From: Catellatospora sp. KI3
GTDB lineage: Bacteria; Actinomycetota; Actinomycetes; Mycobacteriales; Micromonosporaceae
Reading direction: 5' to 3'
Assembly: GCF_029948125.1 (NCBI RefSeq)
Contig: NZ_JASAMB010000017.1
Coordinates: 1 to 64,000, forward strand
DNA length: 64,000 nucleotides
The notes beneath the pieces were generated by a model. That model had not been told where the DNA came from, did not search any database, and worked only from the letters and a program-made list of their open reading frames with translations. Below, in pieces: positions 54,188 to 62,878 of the stretch. The stretch's first letter is position 1, and every line of letters starts with the position of its first letter. A program made the position numbers and the translations under genes.

Positions 54188-55378
54188 TTACTTCTTGGGC
54201 TTGCGGCGGGTGGGGGTCGCCGGGCCGGTGGCGGTGGGGTCGCCGGGCGCCGTCGGGGCCGGGATCGCGGTGGTTTGCTCCGCCGGGTCGGTGCCGACGG
54301 CAGCCGCTGCGGTTCCGCTGGTCGCAGAGGTGCTGCCGGTGTCGCTGGTGCTTCCCTTGTCGCTCGCGGTGCTCGCGGTGCTCGCGGGTGCCGGGGCGGC
54401 GGCGATGGCGACCGGGGGAGTGGGCGGCGGCGTGGTGGGCGTGCCGGCGGGGCGGGGCTTGGCGCGGCCCTGGGCCGGGACGGCGGGCTTCGGGCGGCGG
54501 GGCCAGCCGATGACGATGGCCAGCACCGCCCCGACGAGGCCGGTGACCACGGAGTACGGCGCGATCAGGTGAGCGGAGAGCTGCTCGGGGGCGACGCCGG
54601 TGAGGGTCGGCGCGGCGAGCAGGTACGCGGCCGCCACCAGGGCCGGTCCGGCGGCGCCCGACAGCACGATCCCGGCCTGGGCATCGCGGCGGCGGACGGC
54701 GGGCCAGGCGGCGAGCAGGCCGATGAGCAGGGTGGACGCGGCGGCGATGGCGGCGCCGGGCAGGTACAGGCTGCGGAACCACGGGCCGTCGGCGGTCACC
54801 GGCCATACCCCCAGCTGGGAGACGCCGGGCTCGCGGCCCGCGGCGAGGCCGTCGACGGCGGCGGTGACCGTGAGCAGCCACAGCCAGCCGCCGGTGGCGA
54901 ACAGGTTCGCGGCGATGGCGCGTGCGGACAGCGCGGCGATGGCGATCAGCAGCCCGAGCAGCACGCCGGCCACCGCGTACCCGCCGACGAGCAGGTGCGG
55001 GGCGAACGTGTCGGCCCGGTGGGCGCCGCGCGCCGGGATGGCGGTGAGTGCCACCACGATCAGGCCGCCGAGTGAGGCGGAGATCGCGAGTGCGATTCGC
55101 CACAGCACCCGGACGACTGTCGAGCTTTGGACACTCTGGGCGGACAGGCGGTCGGCGACGACGGCGCCGAGGACCACCGAGAAGGCGGAAATCCACACCG
55201 TCCAGGCAAGACTGGCGAGCCACGCGGCCTGCCCCGCATCGGGCAACGCGGGCAGCCAGGAGAAGACACCCAGGCCATACCCGATGCCCAGCTGCGCAGC
55301 TCCGGCGCTTGCGGAGACGCCCGCGGCGGCGACGAGCGCCCCCCATCCCGATCGCGTGCCCTGGCCGTATAACGACAT
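54188..55378 (-). CDS. Integral membrane protein with Pro/Thr-rich tail
   Basis: 396 residues with about eight hydrophobic helices (for example LASLAWTVWISAFSVVLGAVVA, ISASLGGLIVVALTA, LLVGGYAVAGVLLGLLIAIAAL, LVGAVLAIVIGW). A cytosolic or external tail of about 100 residues rich in Pro, Thr, Ala and Ser ends in a basic RRKPKK. No known transport family. The start ATG at 55378 begins MSLYGQG; the frame above is unlike protein. Divergent from the PASTA gene at 55470 (92 bp). Confidence 0.8.
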   Translation of the reverse strand: MSLYGQGTRSGWGALVAAAGVSASAGAAQLGIGYGLGVFSWLPALPDAGQAAWLASLAWTVWISAFSVVLGAVVADRLSAQSVQSSTVVRVLWRIALAISASLGGLIVVALTAIPARGAHRADTFAPHLLVGGYAVAGVLLGLLIAIAALSARAIAANLFATGGWLWLLTVTAAVDGLAAGREPGVSQLGVWPVTADGPWFRSLYLPGAAIAAASTLLIGLLAAWPAVRRRDAQAGIVLSGAAGPALVAAAYLLAAPTLTGVAPEQLSAHLIAPYSVVTGLVGAVLAIVIGWPRRPKPAVPAQGRAKPRPAGTPTTPPPTPPVAIAAAPAPASTASTASDKGSTSDTGSTSATSGTAAAAVGTDPAEQTTAIPAPTAPGDPTATGPATPTRRKPKK

Positions 55379-55469
55379 GATGCCGAGGGTATAGCAACGC
55401 GAGGCGGCTTCGTGTGAACGGTTTACTCTCGTTGCGACGTCCGAGGCAGGCGTCGCGACAGAGGAGAGC

Positions 55470-56168
55470 ATGATGACCGATCCGTGGCAGACGGCCGTCG
55501 GCGAGCCGCAGCAGCGCCGCCGCGGGTTGAGCCCCGGCGCGATCGCCGCCGTGGCGACCGGCACTGTCGTGATGGCGGTGGCGGGCCTGGCGATCGGCTG
55601 GTTCGCCGCGGGTGACGACGGTACGCCGCAGGCCAACGGCAGTCCATCCCCGACCGCCGTGGTCGAGTCCGTCGCGCCGACCGCGTCCCCGTCCGAGCTG
55701 CCCTCGCCGTCCGCGGCGGCCAGCCCGTCCTACGGCGGTGCCATGGTTCCGAACGTCGAGGGGATCGAGTTCCGCGAGGCGTACAAGCAGCTGCGGGCCC
55801 TCGGGCTCACCGTGAACGTGGCCTTCGACGAGGCTGGTGAGACCACCGACGGCAACGTGGTGCGAACCGATCCCGCGGTCGGGTCGCCGCTCCCCGCCAA
55901 GGGCAAGGCGATCAAGCTGTTCGTGGCCGGGCCCGTCTTCAGGTTCCCGATGCCGGACCTCGCCGGCGGCAGCTGCGAGCACGCCAAGAACGTGCTGCTG
56001 GAGAACGGTCTGCAGGTCAAGGAGTACATCGGCGGCAAGCAGGACCCGTTCAAGGAGGCGTCGGTGGCCCCGGGCACGGAGGTGTCGTGGGGTGACCGGA
56101 TCACGCTGACCTGCGAGAAAGTCGTGGTCGAGCCGTCGCCGGACTACTCGCCGGCCCCGGCCGCCTGA
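55470..56168 (+). CDS. Membrane-anchored protein with two PASTA domains
   Basis: 232 residues. One N-terminal transmembrane helix (about 22-45), a Ser/Pro linker, then two PASTA domains: VPNVEGIEFREAYKQLRALGL to LFVAGP and MPDLAGGSCEHAKNVLLENGL to LTCEK. The second has two cysteines that may pair. PASTA domains bind muropeptides or lipid II. There is no kinase or transpeptidase domain, so it is a stand-alone sensor or scaffold. The ATG has GAGGAG just upstream. Another PASTA gene follows at 56231. Confidence 0.88.
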   Translation: MMTDPWQTAVGEPQQRRRGLSPGAIAAVATGTVVMAVAGLAIGWFAAGDDGTPQANGSPSPTAVVESVAPTASPSELPSPSAAASPSYGGAMVPNVEGIEFREAYKQLRALGLTVNVAFDEAGETTDGNVVRTDPAVGSPLPAKGKAIKLFVAGPVFRFPMPDLAGGSCEHAKNVLLENGLQVKEYIGGKQDPFKEASVAPGTEVSWGDRITLTCEKVVVEPSPDYSPAPAA

Positions 56169-56230
56169 GCCCGGCACGCCCGGACGTCCGATAACAGTGA
56201 TTTATCTGATCGACATGGTAGGACGGCAGC

Positions 56231-56977
56231 ATGTCTGAGGCGCAGCAGCACGACGACGGCGACGAGGCCGAGAAGGGCACTCCGCCGAGCAGGCCGGAGC
56301 CGGGCGACGAGGCGACCACGGTGCTGCCCGCCGGGGCGGTGCCGCCGGTCGACGCCGACCGGACCGAGGTGATCGGCGCGTCCGACGTGCCGCCGCTCGA
56401 CCGCACCTCGGTGCTGCCGCCCGCGCAGGACGTGTGGACCGGCCGGGCGGGCGTACGCGAACCGCAGCCCCTGCAGGAGGACACCCTCCCGCCCGAGTAC
56501 ACCCCCAGCCGGCCCAGTGCGCTCGGTCCGGTGCTGATCGGCGTGGTCGGGGTGCTGCTGCTGGCGGTCATCGGCGTCGCGCTCTGGTTCGCGCTGCGCG
56601 ACGAGACCCCGGCGCCGCTGCCGAGCCAGTCGCCCACCGCGGCGCCGAGCCCGGCCGCGCCGAGCAGCGCGGCCCCGAGCCCGTCGCCGTCCCCGTCGGC
56701 CGCCGCCGCCCCGGTCGCGGTGCCGGAGAACCTGGTCGGCATGACCCAGGAGCAGGCGATCGCCGCCCTGGTGGCGGCCGGGCTCAACCCGGACGTGGAC
56801 CTGCGCGAGACCGACGAGGCCGCTCCCGGCACGGTCGTGGCGACCGAGCCGGAGCCGGGCTCCCTGCTGGAGCCCGGCGCCACGGTGAAGATCGTCGTGG
56901 CGGTGCCGATGCCGAGCCCGTCGCCGGAGCCCAGCCCGTCGCCGTCACCGTCGCCGGAGCCCAGTCCGAACGGCTGA
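56231..56977 (+). CDS. Single PASTA domain membrane protein
   Basis: 248 residues. An acidic cytosolic N-terminus of about 95 residues has three TxV-type motifs (TTVLP, RTEVIG, RTSVLPP), which resemble Ser/Thr kinase and FHA target sites. A transmembrane helix (ALGPVLIGVVGVLLLAVIGVALWFAL), a Pro/Ser linker, one PASTA domain (ENLVGMTQEQAIAALVAAGL to VKIVVAVP) and a PSPEPSPS tail follow. It looks like a companion to the preceding PASTA protein. Ribosome binding site AGGACGG. Confidence 0.85.
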   Translation: MSEAQQHDDGDEAEKGTPPSRPEPGDEATTVLPAGAVPPVDADRTEVIGASDVPPLDRTSVLPPAQDVWTGRAGVREPQPLQEDTLPPEYTPSRPSALGPVLIGVVGVLLLAVIGVALWFALRDETPAPLPSQSPTAAPSPAAPSSAAPSPSPSPSAAAAPVAVPENLVGMTQEQAIAALVAAGLNPDVDLRETDEAAPGTVVATEPEPGSLLEPGATVKIVVAVPMPSPSPEPSPSPSPSPEPSPNG

Positions 56978-56979
56978 CC

Positions 56980-57309
56980 TCACCACTGCCGTCGGCGGTA
57001 CGACACGATCGCGATACCGCCGACGGCCAGGCCGATGCCGATCATCCCGGTGGAGATGAGCGACCGCGCCATCAGGTCAGGCGGCAGGGTGTGCGTGGTG
57101 TTCATAGCGGCAGGCGCCGGTGCCTGCTCTGGTGCCGACGCCTGCGCGACGTACTGAGCCGCCGGTCGCGCTTGGCCGGATCCGGCTGTGGCCTGGACCG
57201 GCGTGAACAGCGCCGCCGCCAGGGCCGCGCCGCACAGGGCGGCCAGCCGGTGTCGATGTGGAACGGTCGCTCTGGCGCTGGGGCCAGGCGCGATCCTTCG
57301 GTTGTCCAT
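56980..57309 (-). CDS. Small exported membrane-anchored protein
   Basis: 109 residues. N-terminal signal segment (RLAALCGAALAAALFTPVQATAG), a short Gln/Ala/Pro-rich middle, and a C-terminal hydrophobic helix (SLISTGMIGIGLAVGGIAIVSY) ending RRRQW. The arrangement is a short extracellular protein anchored at its C-terminus. Unknown function. The start ATG at 57309 has GGGAGA upstream. The stop lies 2 bp from that of the convergent PASTA gene. Confidence 0.75.
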   Translation of the reverse strand: MDNRRIAPGPSARATVPHRHRLAALCGAALAAALFTPVQATAGSGQARPAAQYVAQASAPEQAPAPAAMNTTHTLPPDLMARSLISTGMIGIGLAVGGIAIVSYRRRQW

Positions 57310-57609
57310 GGCGCCGTCTCCCGGGTGAGCGGGTGCCGTGCCACGCGAGGGTCGACGATAGTGATTCGTCACGGCCGCCTGCCGCCGGACCGGGCGCGGG
57401 AAGCCGGCGACGGGTGAGGCCGCGGCGTCCGTGCCCGAGTCGCAGCGCAGTCGACCAGGCGAGTCGCTACCGTCATTCACTAGGGTTATTCGATCGTAAT
57501 CCGGTCGGCGGCCGGCGGAGCGCGAATCGTGAGTCCGCCTCGGAATCCACCCGGGAACGCGAACGCGCCCCGGCACCGGTACGACCGGTGGGGGCGCGGA
57601 GCGCGAAAG
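57310..57609. other. Intergenic with terminator hairpin
   Basis: 300 bp without a gene. A strong hairpin at 57565-57597 (GCGCCCC..CACCGGT with ACCGGTG..GGGGCGC, 14 pairs and a 2-base bulge) is the likely terminator of the gene at 57610. A more AT-rich patch at 57475-57500 may be the promoter of the gene at 56980. Confidence 0.6.
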
Positions 57610-57930
57610 TCAGCGGGCGGCCGCGACGGCCGGGCGGCCGTGCAGGGTGGGCCGCGAGTTGTGCCCGGCCGGCCGCTGGACGGCAGTGGTGTTGCGCGGC
57701 CGGGCGGCACCCTGCTCCGGGACGAACCGCAGGCCCGCGCGCTGCACGAAGATGGAGCGGCGCTCGACCGCGTCCCCGGCGGCGTTGAGCTGGTAGCCGT
57801 CGAGCCAGACCCAGCCGTCGTACGTCGGCCAGTCGTGTACGCGGATCACCCGGAACATCATCGGGCGCAGAAACTGCACGCTGGCTTCTCGGGTCACCTG
57901 GAGGATGTCGCCGGCCTGGGGAGTCACCAT
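57610..57930 (-). CDS. Small conserved protein, unknown
   Basis: 106 residues. A compact beta-rich first half (MVTPQAGDILQVTREASVQF, FRVIRVHDWPTYDGWVWLDGYQL, ERRSIFVQRAGLRFVP) and a disordered basic tail. Resembles small single-domain proteins that sit beside XRE/DUF397 genes in actinomycetes, but I cannot name a family. ATG at 57930 has AGGAGAC directly upstream. Divergent from the XRE regulator. Confidence 0.75.
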   Translation of the reverse strand: MVTPQAGDILQVTREASVQFLRPMMFRVIRVHDWPTYDGWVWLDGYQLNAAGDAVERRSIFVQRAGLRFVPEQGAARPRNTTAVQRPAGHNSRPTLHGRPAVAAAR

Positions 57931-58317
57931 GTCTCCTGCTCGTCGTCGGACAGGGCCGTGTACGCAACACGGATTCGGTTGTCGCTCGTTGAACGCTCAG
58001 AGAGAGGGCACTGTCGACTCAGCGTGATCACTGAATCGGCAAGATCGGACTTTCCAGTGCCATAACAGACACTGTGCCGGAAGACCTTGCTCAATGCAAG
58101 TTGCAAGATGCGTATGCGCACCGGTGTCCTTCGTCTGGTATATGACTAGGTGACGAGAATGCCGTCTCGGCGTGCTGTGTCGCACTGTCTGTGCGTTCGG
58201 CTGCTTGAAGATTCGCCGATCGTCGGAGCAAACTCGCAACACGACAGACCATTCGATCTGCCGGCGGGGACGGCTTCGTGTCGGGCCCCCTCGCCGACTA
58301 CGTCGCGGAGGTGCGCC
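57931..58317. promoter_or_regulatory. Divergent promoter region of the XRE gene
   Basis: 387 bp without a gene, more AT-rich than its surroundings. Small repeats CTTGC-TCAAT-GCAAG (58086-58100) with a third TTGCAAG right after, and the palindromic TGCGTATGCGCA (58109-58120), are candidate operator sites. Confidence 0.5.
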
Positions 58318-59199
58318 GTGACAGCCCGACAGAGCCCCACCGTGCGTCGCAAACGGCTAGGTGCCGAGCTGCGTCGACGGCGGGAACAGGCCGGCATCAC
58401 ACTGGAACATGTGGCTGAGAAGCTCGAGTGCTCCCAGTCCAAGGTGTCCCGGATCGAGACCGGGCACAACTCGGTCACGTCCCGGGACGTGCGTGACATG
58501 CTCAACATCTACGGCGCGGAGCCGGGTGACGTCGACGAGCTGGTGGAGATCGCCAAGCAGGCCCGGCAGAAGGGCTGGTGGCATCCGTACACCAACGTGC
58601 TCGTCGGCGCCTATGTCGGCATGGAGACTGCCGCGAACTCGATCAGCGCCTACGAGCAGCAGGTGGTGCCCGGCCTGCTGCAGTCCGCTGAGTACGCGGA
58701 GGCGATGCTGCGGGCGGCCTGTCCGGACTGGTCCGACGAACAGGTGATGCAACGGGTGCGTGTCCGGTTGAAGCGTGGCTCGTTACTCATCCAGGACGAT
58801 CCGATCAGGTTCTCGGCGGTGCTCGATGAGTCGGTACTAAGCCGTCCGGTGGGCGGCGACACGGTCATGCGGCAGCAGTTGCGACTACTCGCCGAAGCGG
58901 CGTCGAAGCCGAACGTGACCTTGCAGGTCCTGCCCTTCGAGCGCGGCGCACATGCCGGCATGGACGGAACTTTTACCATCCTCGAATTCGCCGAACCAGG
59001 TGACTCAGCCGTGGTTTACGCGGAGAATGCGACAGGCGGACTCTTCCTGGAGAAGTCCGACGACTTGGAGAAGTACCTCCTGATCTTCAAACACCTCCAA
59101 GAAGCAGCCCTGAGCCCTTCGGAGTCCGCCGCGCTGATCGCACAACTGGCGGAGGAGCCACTATGGAAATCGAGACCAAGGGGTTTCGAGTCGATCTGA
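58318..59199 (+). CDS. XRE-family regulator with DUF5753
   Basis: 293 residues. N-terminal helix-turn-helix (about 10-70; LGAELRRRREQAGITLEHVAEKLECSQSKVSRIETGHNSVTSRDV), then the DUF5753 domain (ISAYEQQVVPGLLQSAEYAEAMLRA, LDESVLSRPVGG, LQVLPFERGAHAGMDGTFTILEF). Such regulators are very abundant in actinomycetes and act with a small DUF397 partner in development. The start is GTG at 58318 with GGAGG 6 bases upstream; the open frame above (from 58150) lacks one. It overlaps the DUF397 gene by 37 bp. Confidence 0.95.
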   Translation: MTARQSPTVRRKRLGAELRRRREQAGITLEHVAEKLECSQSKVSRIETGHNSVTSRDVRDMLNIYGAEPGDVDELVEIAKQARQKGWWHPYTNVLVGAYVGMETAANSISAYEQQVVPGLLQSAEYAEAMLRAACPDWSDEQVMQRVRVRLKRGSLLIQDDPIRFSAVLDESVLSRPVGGDTVMRQQLRLLAEAASKPNVTLQVLPFERGAHAGMDGTFTILEFAEPGDSAVVYAENATGGLFLEKSDDLEKYLLIFKHLQEAALSPSESAALIAQLAEEPLWKSRPRGFESI

Positions 59200-59387
59200 G
59201 CCAAGCACAGTGGTACAAGAGCACGCGAAGCGGGCCGAACTGCGACAACTGCGTGGAAGTCGCGTTCGTCGGTGGCGCCATCGCCCTGCGTGACTCGAAG
59301 AACCCGACCGGCCCGGCACTGATCTTCACGCCTGCCGAGTGGGACGCCTTCGTCGAGGGGGCCAAGGACGGCGAGTTCGACCTCTGA
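59163..59387 (+). CDS. DUF397 protein
   Basis: 74 residues with the family pattern QWYKSTRSGPNCDNCVEVAFVGGAIALRDSKNPTGPALIFTPAEWDAFVEGAKDGEFDL. The paired cysteines and W-x-K-S-x-x-S are typical. It is the usual partner of XRE-DUF5753 regulators, encoded directly downstream and here overlapping by 37 bp. GGAGGAG precedes the ATG. Confidence 0.96.
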   Translation: MEIETKGFRVDLSQAQWYKSTRSGPNCDNCVEVAFVGGAIALRDSKNPTGPALIFTPAEWDAFVEGAKDGEFDL

Positions 59388-59416
59388 GTCGACCGCCCGA
59401 CCCGTATCTCAGCCGT

Positions 59417-59456
59417 ACCGGTGCCCTTCCGCCTGTCCAGGTGGGAGGGCACCGGT
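59417..59456. terminator. Two-way terminator
   Basis: 14-bp stem ACCGGTGCCCTTCC (59417-59430) with GGGAGGGCACCGGT (59443-59456), one G-U pair, between convergent genes. Confidence 0.85.
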
Positions 59457-59460
59457 CGCC

Positions 59461-60234
59461 TCAGAGCGGCACGCGGTCGAGCGCGGCGCGGCGGCGCTCG
59501 ACCATCGCCCGGCGGGCCGACTGCAGCCACTCGCGGCGGGTGCCGGGCTCCGGCGGGAAGTCCAGGCCGAACTTGAACCAGGCCGGGGGCTGCGGCATCC
59601 GGGCGTACGCGTCGATCAGGCCGTCGAGGATGCGGGTCAGCTCCTCGCGCGCGTTGTGCCCGGCCGAGATCGTGTCGTGGTGGACGCGCAGGTAGTCGGC
59701 CCGGCGGGTGGCCACCGTACGCTGCCGGTTGCGCATCTCCTCGAACCGGCCCCGCTGGATCGCCGCCAGGACCGCCGCGGCCCGGTCGTCGCGCAGGTGC
59801 CGGGCCAGCGCGGCGCGGTGCCCGGGGCGCAGCCAGGAGGACGGGCGCGACAGGGCGGCCACGGTCGCCTGGATCCGGGCGGCGACCCTGTGCTCCGCCT
59901 CGTACGCCTCCTGGTACCGCTGCTCGACCAGCGCGACCTGGGCCGGGTCCGGACCCGGCGGGGCCGCGGCGGCGACCCGCTCGGCCTCGTCGACCAGCCG
60001 CCACAGCCACCGCTCGTCGTCGTCGACCAGCTCCAGCGGGTCCGCGACGCCGACGTCGTCGAACGGCTCGCGCGCGGCCGGGATCGGCGGCGGGCCGCTC
60101 GGGAACCCCGACCGGGCGCCCTGGCCGCAGTGGGCACAGGGCGGTAGCTCGCGGACCAGCCGCGAGATCTCTCCGATGAGCTGTGCCGGCGTCACCTGCG
60201 ACGGCAGTGGTGTGGACGCAGGATCAGCGGCCAT
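59461..60234 (-). CDS. Hypothetical helical protein
   Basis: 257 residues. The N-terminal CAHCGQG holds one Cys pair. Most of the rest is charged alpha helix (ERVAAAAPPGPDPAQVALVEQRYQEAYEAEHRVAARIQATVAAL, RHLRDDRAAAVLAAIQRGRFEEMRNRQRTVATRRADYLRV), perhaps coiled. No known family. The start ATG at 60234 has GGGGGAA upstream; a longer frame starts at 60288. Divergent from the gene at 60399. Confidence 0.7.
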   Translation of the reverse strand: MAADPASTPLPSQVTPAQLIGEISRLVRELPPCAHCGQGARSGFPSGPPPIPAAREPFDDVGVADPLELVDDDERWLWRLVDEAERVAAAAPPGPDPAQVALVEQRYQEAYEAEHRVAARIQATVAALSRPSSWLRPGHRAALARHLRDDRAAAVLAAIQRGRFEEMRNRQRTVATRRADYLRVHHDTISAGHNAREELTRILDGLIDAYARMPQPPAWFKFGLDFPPEPGTRREWLQSARRAMVERRRAALDRVPL

Positions 60235-60290
60235 GGTGGTTCCCCCGCACGTTTGGACAACTAGCGGACCCTGCGCATAGTGACGCAAGT

Positions 60291-60305
60291 GTTACGGCCG
60301 GTAAC
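60291..60305. promoter_or_regulatory. Dyad in a divergent promoter
   Basis: GTTAC-GGCCG-GTAAC, a perfect 5-bp palindrome around a GC centre, between the divergent genes at 60234 and 60399. Confidence 0.4.
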
Positions 60306-60398
60306 GGTTGCGGGTTGACCGTGGCCTGCCCTCCGCTGCGCTCGTTGTACCAGACAGCACCCCCTGACACCCCGCCAACTCGCCGGAGCGGTAGGAAG

Positions 60399-60734
60399 AT
60401 GACGATCCCCGAGCACGTGCCCAGCCACAACGCCATCAACGGCGGTCGCGAGCGGTCGCTGCGCGAACCCGATCGCCCCCAGCTGCCCGGAGACACCATG
60501 CTCGAGCCCGCCAACCCGTCCATGCCGTCGCTCAGCCTGGAGGGCTTCGGCGAGCCGTCGTTCACCGCGCCGAACTGGCTCGACATGCCGGCCGAGTCGA
60601 TGGTGGACCACCCGCTGCTGCGCGGCCTGCTGATGGAGCTGCCGCCGCGGGGCGCCAACCCGTCCCCCGAATGGCTGAGCCGCTGGTTCGACGCCACCCG
60701 CGCCGTCCTGGACCTCGTCTACAACCGCCGCTGA
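60399..60734 (+). CDS. Hypothetical small protein
   Basis: 111 residues, Pro-rich and probably partly disordered, with the more ordered end LDMPAESMVDHPLLRGLLMELPPRGANPSPEWLSRWFDATRAVLDLVYNRR. No family known to me. ATG at 60399 with AGGAAG immediately before and GGAG further up. Ends just before hairpin repeat C2. Confidence 0.65.
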   Translation: MTIPEHVPSHNAINGGRERSLREPDRPQLPGDTMLEPANPSMPSLSLEGFGEPSFTAPNWLDMPAESMVDHPLLRGLLMELPPRGANPSPEWLSRWFDATRAVLDLVYNRR

Positions 60735-60752
60735 CCGCCTGCGTGCCTGTGC

Positions 60753-60840
60753 GTTAAGAAGGGCCCCTGCTACATCGCATTGCGAGCCGAGCTGCTGCTC
60801 GTCCCGCTTCGCGTGCCGACGAAGGGGCCCTTCCTTACGT
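60753..60840. repeat. Hairpin repeat family C, copy 2
   Basis: AAGAAGGGCCCCT (about 60753-60769) pairs with AGGGGCCCTTCCTTACG (60824-60840) at 15 of 17 positions. The loop starts with the same ATCGCATT as copy C1 and has an inner hairpin (GCGAG.. with CTCGT..). It is between convergent genes. Confidence 0.82.
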
Positions 60841-60845
60841 CCGGG

Positions 60846-61664
60846 TCAGACGGCGAAGGAGTGGGGGGGTTCGGTTGCGGGGGTGGTGGGGGTGGCCCGC
60901 CACAGCCGCACCTTCTGCGCCCCCAGCCGCGCCAGATACTTCGGGTTGAGGATCAGATACCGCCGCCAAAGCCGCTTCGGCTCCAGCCCCAGCCGCCACA
61001 GCCACTCCAGCGCGTACTTCTGCATCCACGCCGGCGGCTTGCGCAGCCCGCCCGCGTGGTAGTCGAAGGCGGCGCCCACGGCCAGCAGCGGCATGTCCAG
61101 GTACGGCCGCATCGCGTAGGTGAACTTCTCCTGCCGCGGGCAGCCCAGCCCTACCAGCACGATCCGCGCCCCGGACGCGGCGATGCGGGCGGCGATCTGC
61201 GGCGCCTCGCCCGGCTCCACGCCGCGGAACTTCGACGGCTCGGAGCCCGCGATCCTCAGCGCGGGGTACTTGGCGACCAGGGCCGGGATCAGCCGGTCCA
61301 GCACGGGCTGGGTGGAGCCGTAGAGGTACACCGGCAGGCCCTGCTCGGCGGCGCGGGCCAGCACGCGCAGGGTCAGCTCGGGGCCGTACACCCGGTCGCG
61401 CAGTCCGGCGCCGTGCAGCACGTTCAGCGCCCAGCGCACCGGCTGGCCGTCCGGGGTGATCAGGTCGAAGCTGTTGAGCTGCGCGCCGAGCGTGCGGTCG
61501 GCCACGCCCTCCATCACGCCGTGCACCGCCAGGGCGGTGACCGCGAACGGCCGCCCCTCGGCCGCGGCGCGGACGATCCGCTCGGTGGCGTCGGCGTAGT
61601 CGGTGGCGTCGACGAAGACGCCGAGCACGTTGCGCTTGCTGCTGCCGTTCACGGTGGTGGTCAT
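60846..61664 (-). CDS. WecG/TagA/CpsF family glycosyltransferase
   Basis: 272-residue GT26 family enzyme. The family motifs DATDYADATERIV, ALAVHGVMEG, FDLITPDGQPVRWAL, VYLYGSTQPV, VLVGLGCPRQEKF and GAAFDYHAGGLRKPPAWMQKYALEWLWRL are all seen. Such enzymes transfer ManNAc(A)-like or other sugars to lipid-linked carriers in wall polymer or exopolysaccharide synthesis. It starts 7 bp after the epimerase, in the same operon. Confidence 0.93.
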   Translation of the reverse strand: MTTTVNGSSKRNVLGVFVDATDYADATERIVRAAAEGRPFAVTALAVHGVMEGVADRTLGAQLNSFDLITPDGQPVRWALNVLHGAGLRDRVYGPELTLRVLARAAEQGLPVYLYGSTQPVLDRLIPALVAKYPALRIAGSEPSKFRGVEPGEAPQIAARIAASGARIVLVGLGCPRQEKFTYAMRPYLDMPLLAVGAAFDYHAGGLRKPPAWMQKYALEWLWRLGLEPKRLWRRYLILNPKYLARLGAQKVRLWRATPTTPATEPPHSFAV

Positions 61665-61671
61665 CAGGCCC

Positions 61672-62736
61672 CTACACCCACTTGTCCGCGTTGGCCTCGT
61701 AGATCTCGCGCAGGATCGCGGGCACGTCGTAGGTCATCTGCCAGTCCGGGTAGTGGGCCTGGAACTTGGCCATGTCGCTGACGTACCACTGGTGGTCGCC
61801 GATGCGGTTCTGCTCGACGTAGTTCACGCTGGCCTGCTTGCCGGTGATCTGCTCGGCGATCGCGAACGCCTCCAGGTGGGAGGTGTTGGAGAAGCGGCCG
61901 CCGCCCAGGTTGTAGACCTCGCCGGCGCGCGGGTTGCGGTAGAACGCCTCGAACGCGGTCAGCACGTCGTGGGAGTGGATGGCGTCGCGCACCATCTTGC
62001 CCTTGTAGCCGTACAGGTTGTAGGTGCGGCCCTCCATGACGCATCGCATCAGGTACGCCAGGAAGCCGTGCAGCTCGGCGGCGGAGTGGGCCGGGCCGGT
62101 CAGCGTGCCGCCGCGGAAGGAGGCGGTCCGCAGGCCGAAGTAGCGGCCGTACTCCTGCACCGCCACGTCCGCGGCGACCTTGGAGACGCCGAAGATCGAG
62201 TGCAGGCTGTTGTCGATCGTCATGTCTTCGGTGATGCCGTTGGCGAACTGGTGCGACGGGTCGATCTCGTACCGCGTCTCCTGCTCGACCAGCGGCAGGC
62301 GGTTCGGGGTGTCGCCGTAGACCTTGTTCGTCGAGCAGAAGATGAACGCCGCGTCGGGGGCGAACTGCCGGGTGTACTCCAGCACGTTGAGGGTGCCGCC
62401 CGCGTTGACGTCGAAGTCGGTGAACGGCTCCTTGGCGGCCCAGTCGTGGCTGGGCTGCGCGGCCGTGTGGATCACGAGCGAGATGTCCCGGCCGTACCGC
62501 TCGAAGATCTTGGAGAGCACGTCGCGGTCGCGGATGTCGACGTCGTAGTGGGTGTACGCCTCGCCCAGCTTGCTGGTGAGGTTCACCAGGCTCCACGCGG
62601 TCGAGCCGTCCTCGCCGAAGAAGTACTTGCGCATGTCGTTGTCGATGCCGACCACGTGCATGCCCAGGCCGGCGAAGTGACGGGCCGCCTCGGAACCGAT
62701 CAGGCCGGCCGAGCCGGTCACCAGCGCAACGCTCAC
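61672..62736 (-). CDS. NAD-dependent sugar epimerase (extended SDR)
   Basis: 354 residues. Rossmann motif GSAGLIG (8-14), [22 protein letters not shown] and GFRGGTL-like strands. It resembles the CDP-paratose 2-epimerase/UDP-glucose epimerase-like group. Where the catalytic YxxxK is expected it has IFGVSK, so Tyr is replaced by Phe. Whether this is a family trait is discussed under findings. The start GTG at 62736 has GGGAG 6 bases upstream; a second GTG one codon earlier is possible. It is the first gene of the pair with the GT26 transferase. Confidence 0.9.
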   Translation of the reverse strand: MSVALVTGSAGLIGSEAARHFAGLGMHVVGIDNDMRKYFFGEDGSTAWSLVNLTSKLGEAYTHYDVDIRDRDVLSKIFERYGRDISLVIHTAAQPSHDWAAKEPFTDFDVNAGGTLNVLEYTRQFAPDAAFIFCSTNKVYGDTPNRLPLVEQETRYEIDPSHQFANGITEDMTIDNSLHSIFGVSKVAADVAVQEYGRYFGLRTASFRGGTLTGPAHSAAELHGFLAYLMRCVMEGRTYNLYGYKGKMVRDAIHSHDVLTAFEAFYRNPRAGEVYNLGGGRFSNTSHLEAFAIAEQITGKQASVNYVEQNRIGDHQWYVSDMAKFQAHYPDWQMTYDVPAILREIYEANADKWV

Positions 62737-62826
62737 CACATACTCCCTGTCACCATCGACGGACGCGACCAGCCGAGAGCTTACCTGGCCTGCTGGCCGA
62801 AACGGGGAGCGCGTGGGGAGAGAACA

Positions 62827-62869
62827 CCCACCCTCACGCAGCGTGATGATCGTGCTGCGTGAGGGTGGG
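62827..62869 (-). terminator. Terminator of the last gene
   Basis: Perfect 16-bp stem CCCACCCTCACGCAGC (62827-62842 with 62854-62869) and an 11-base loop, 10 bp past the stop of the gene ending at 62879. Confidence 0.85.
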
Positions 62870-62878
62870 GGCGCGGCG

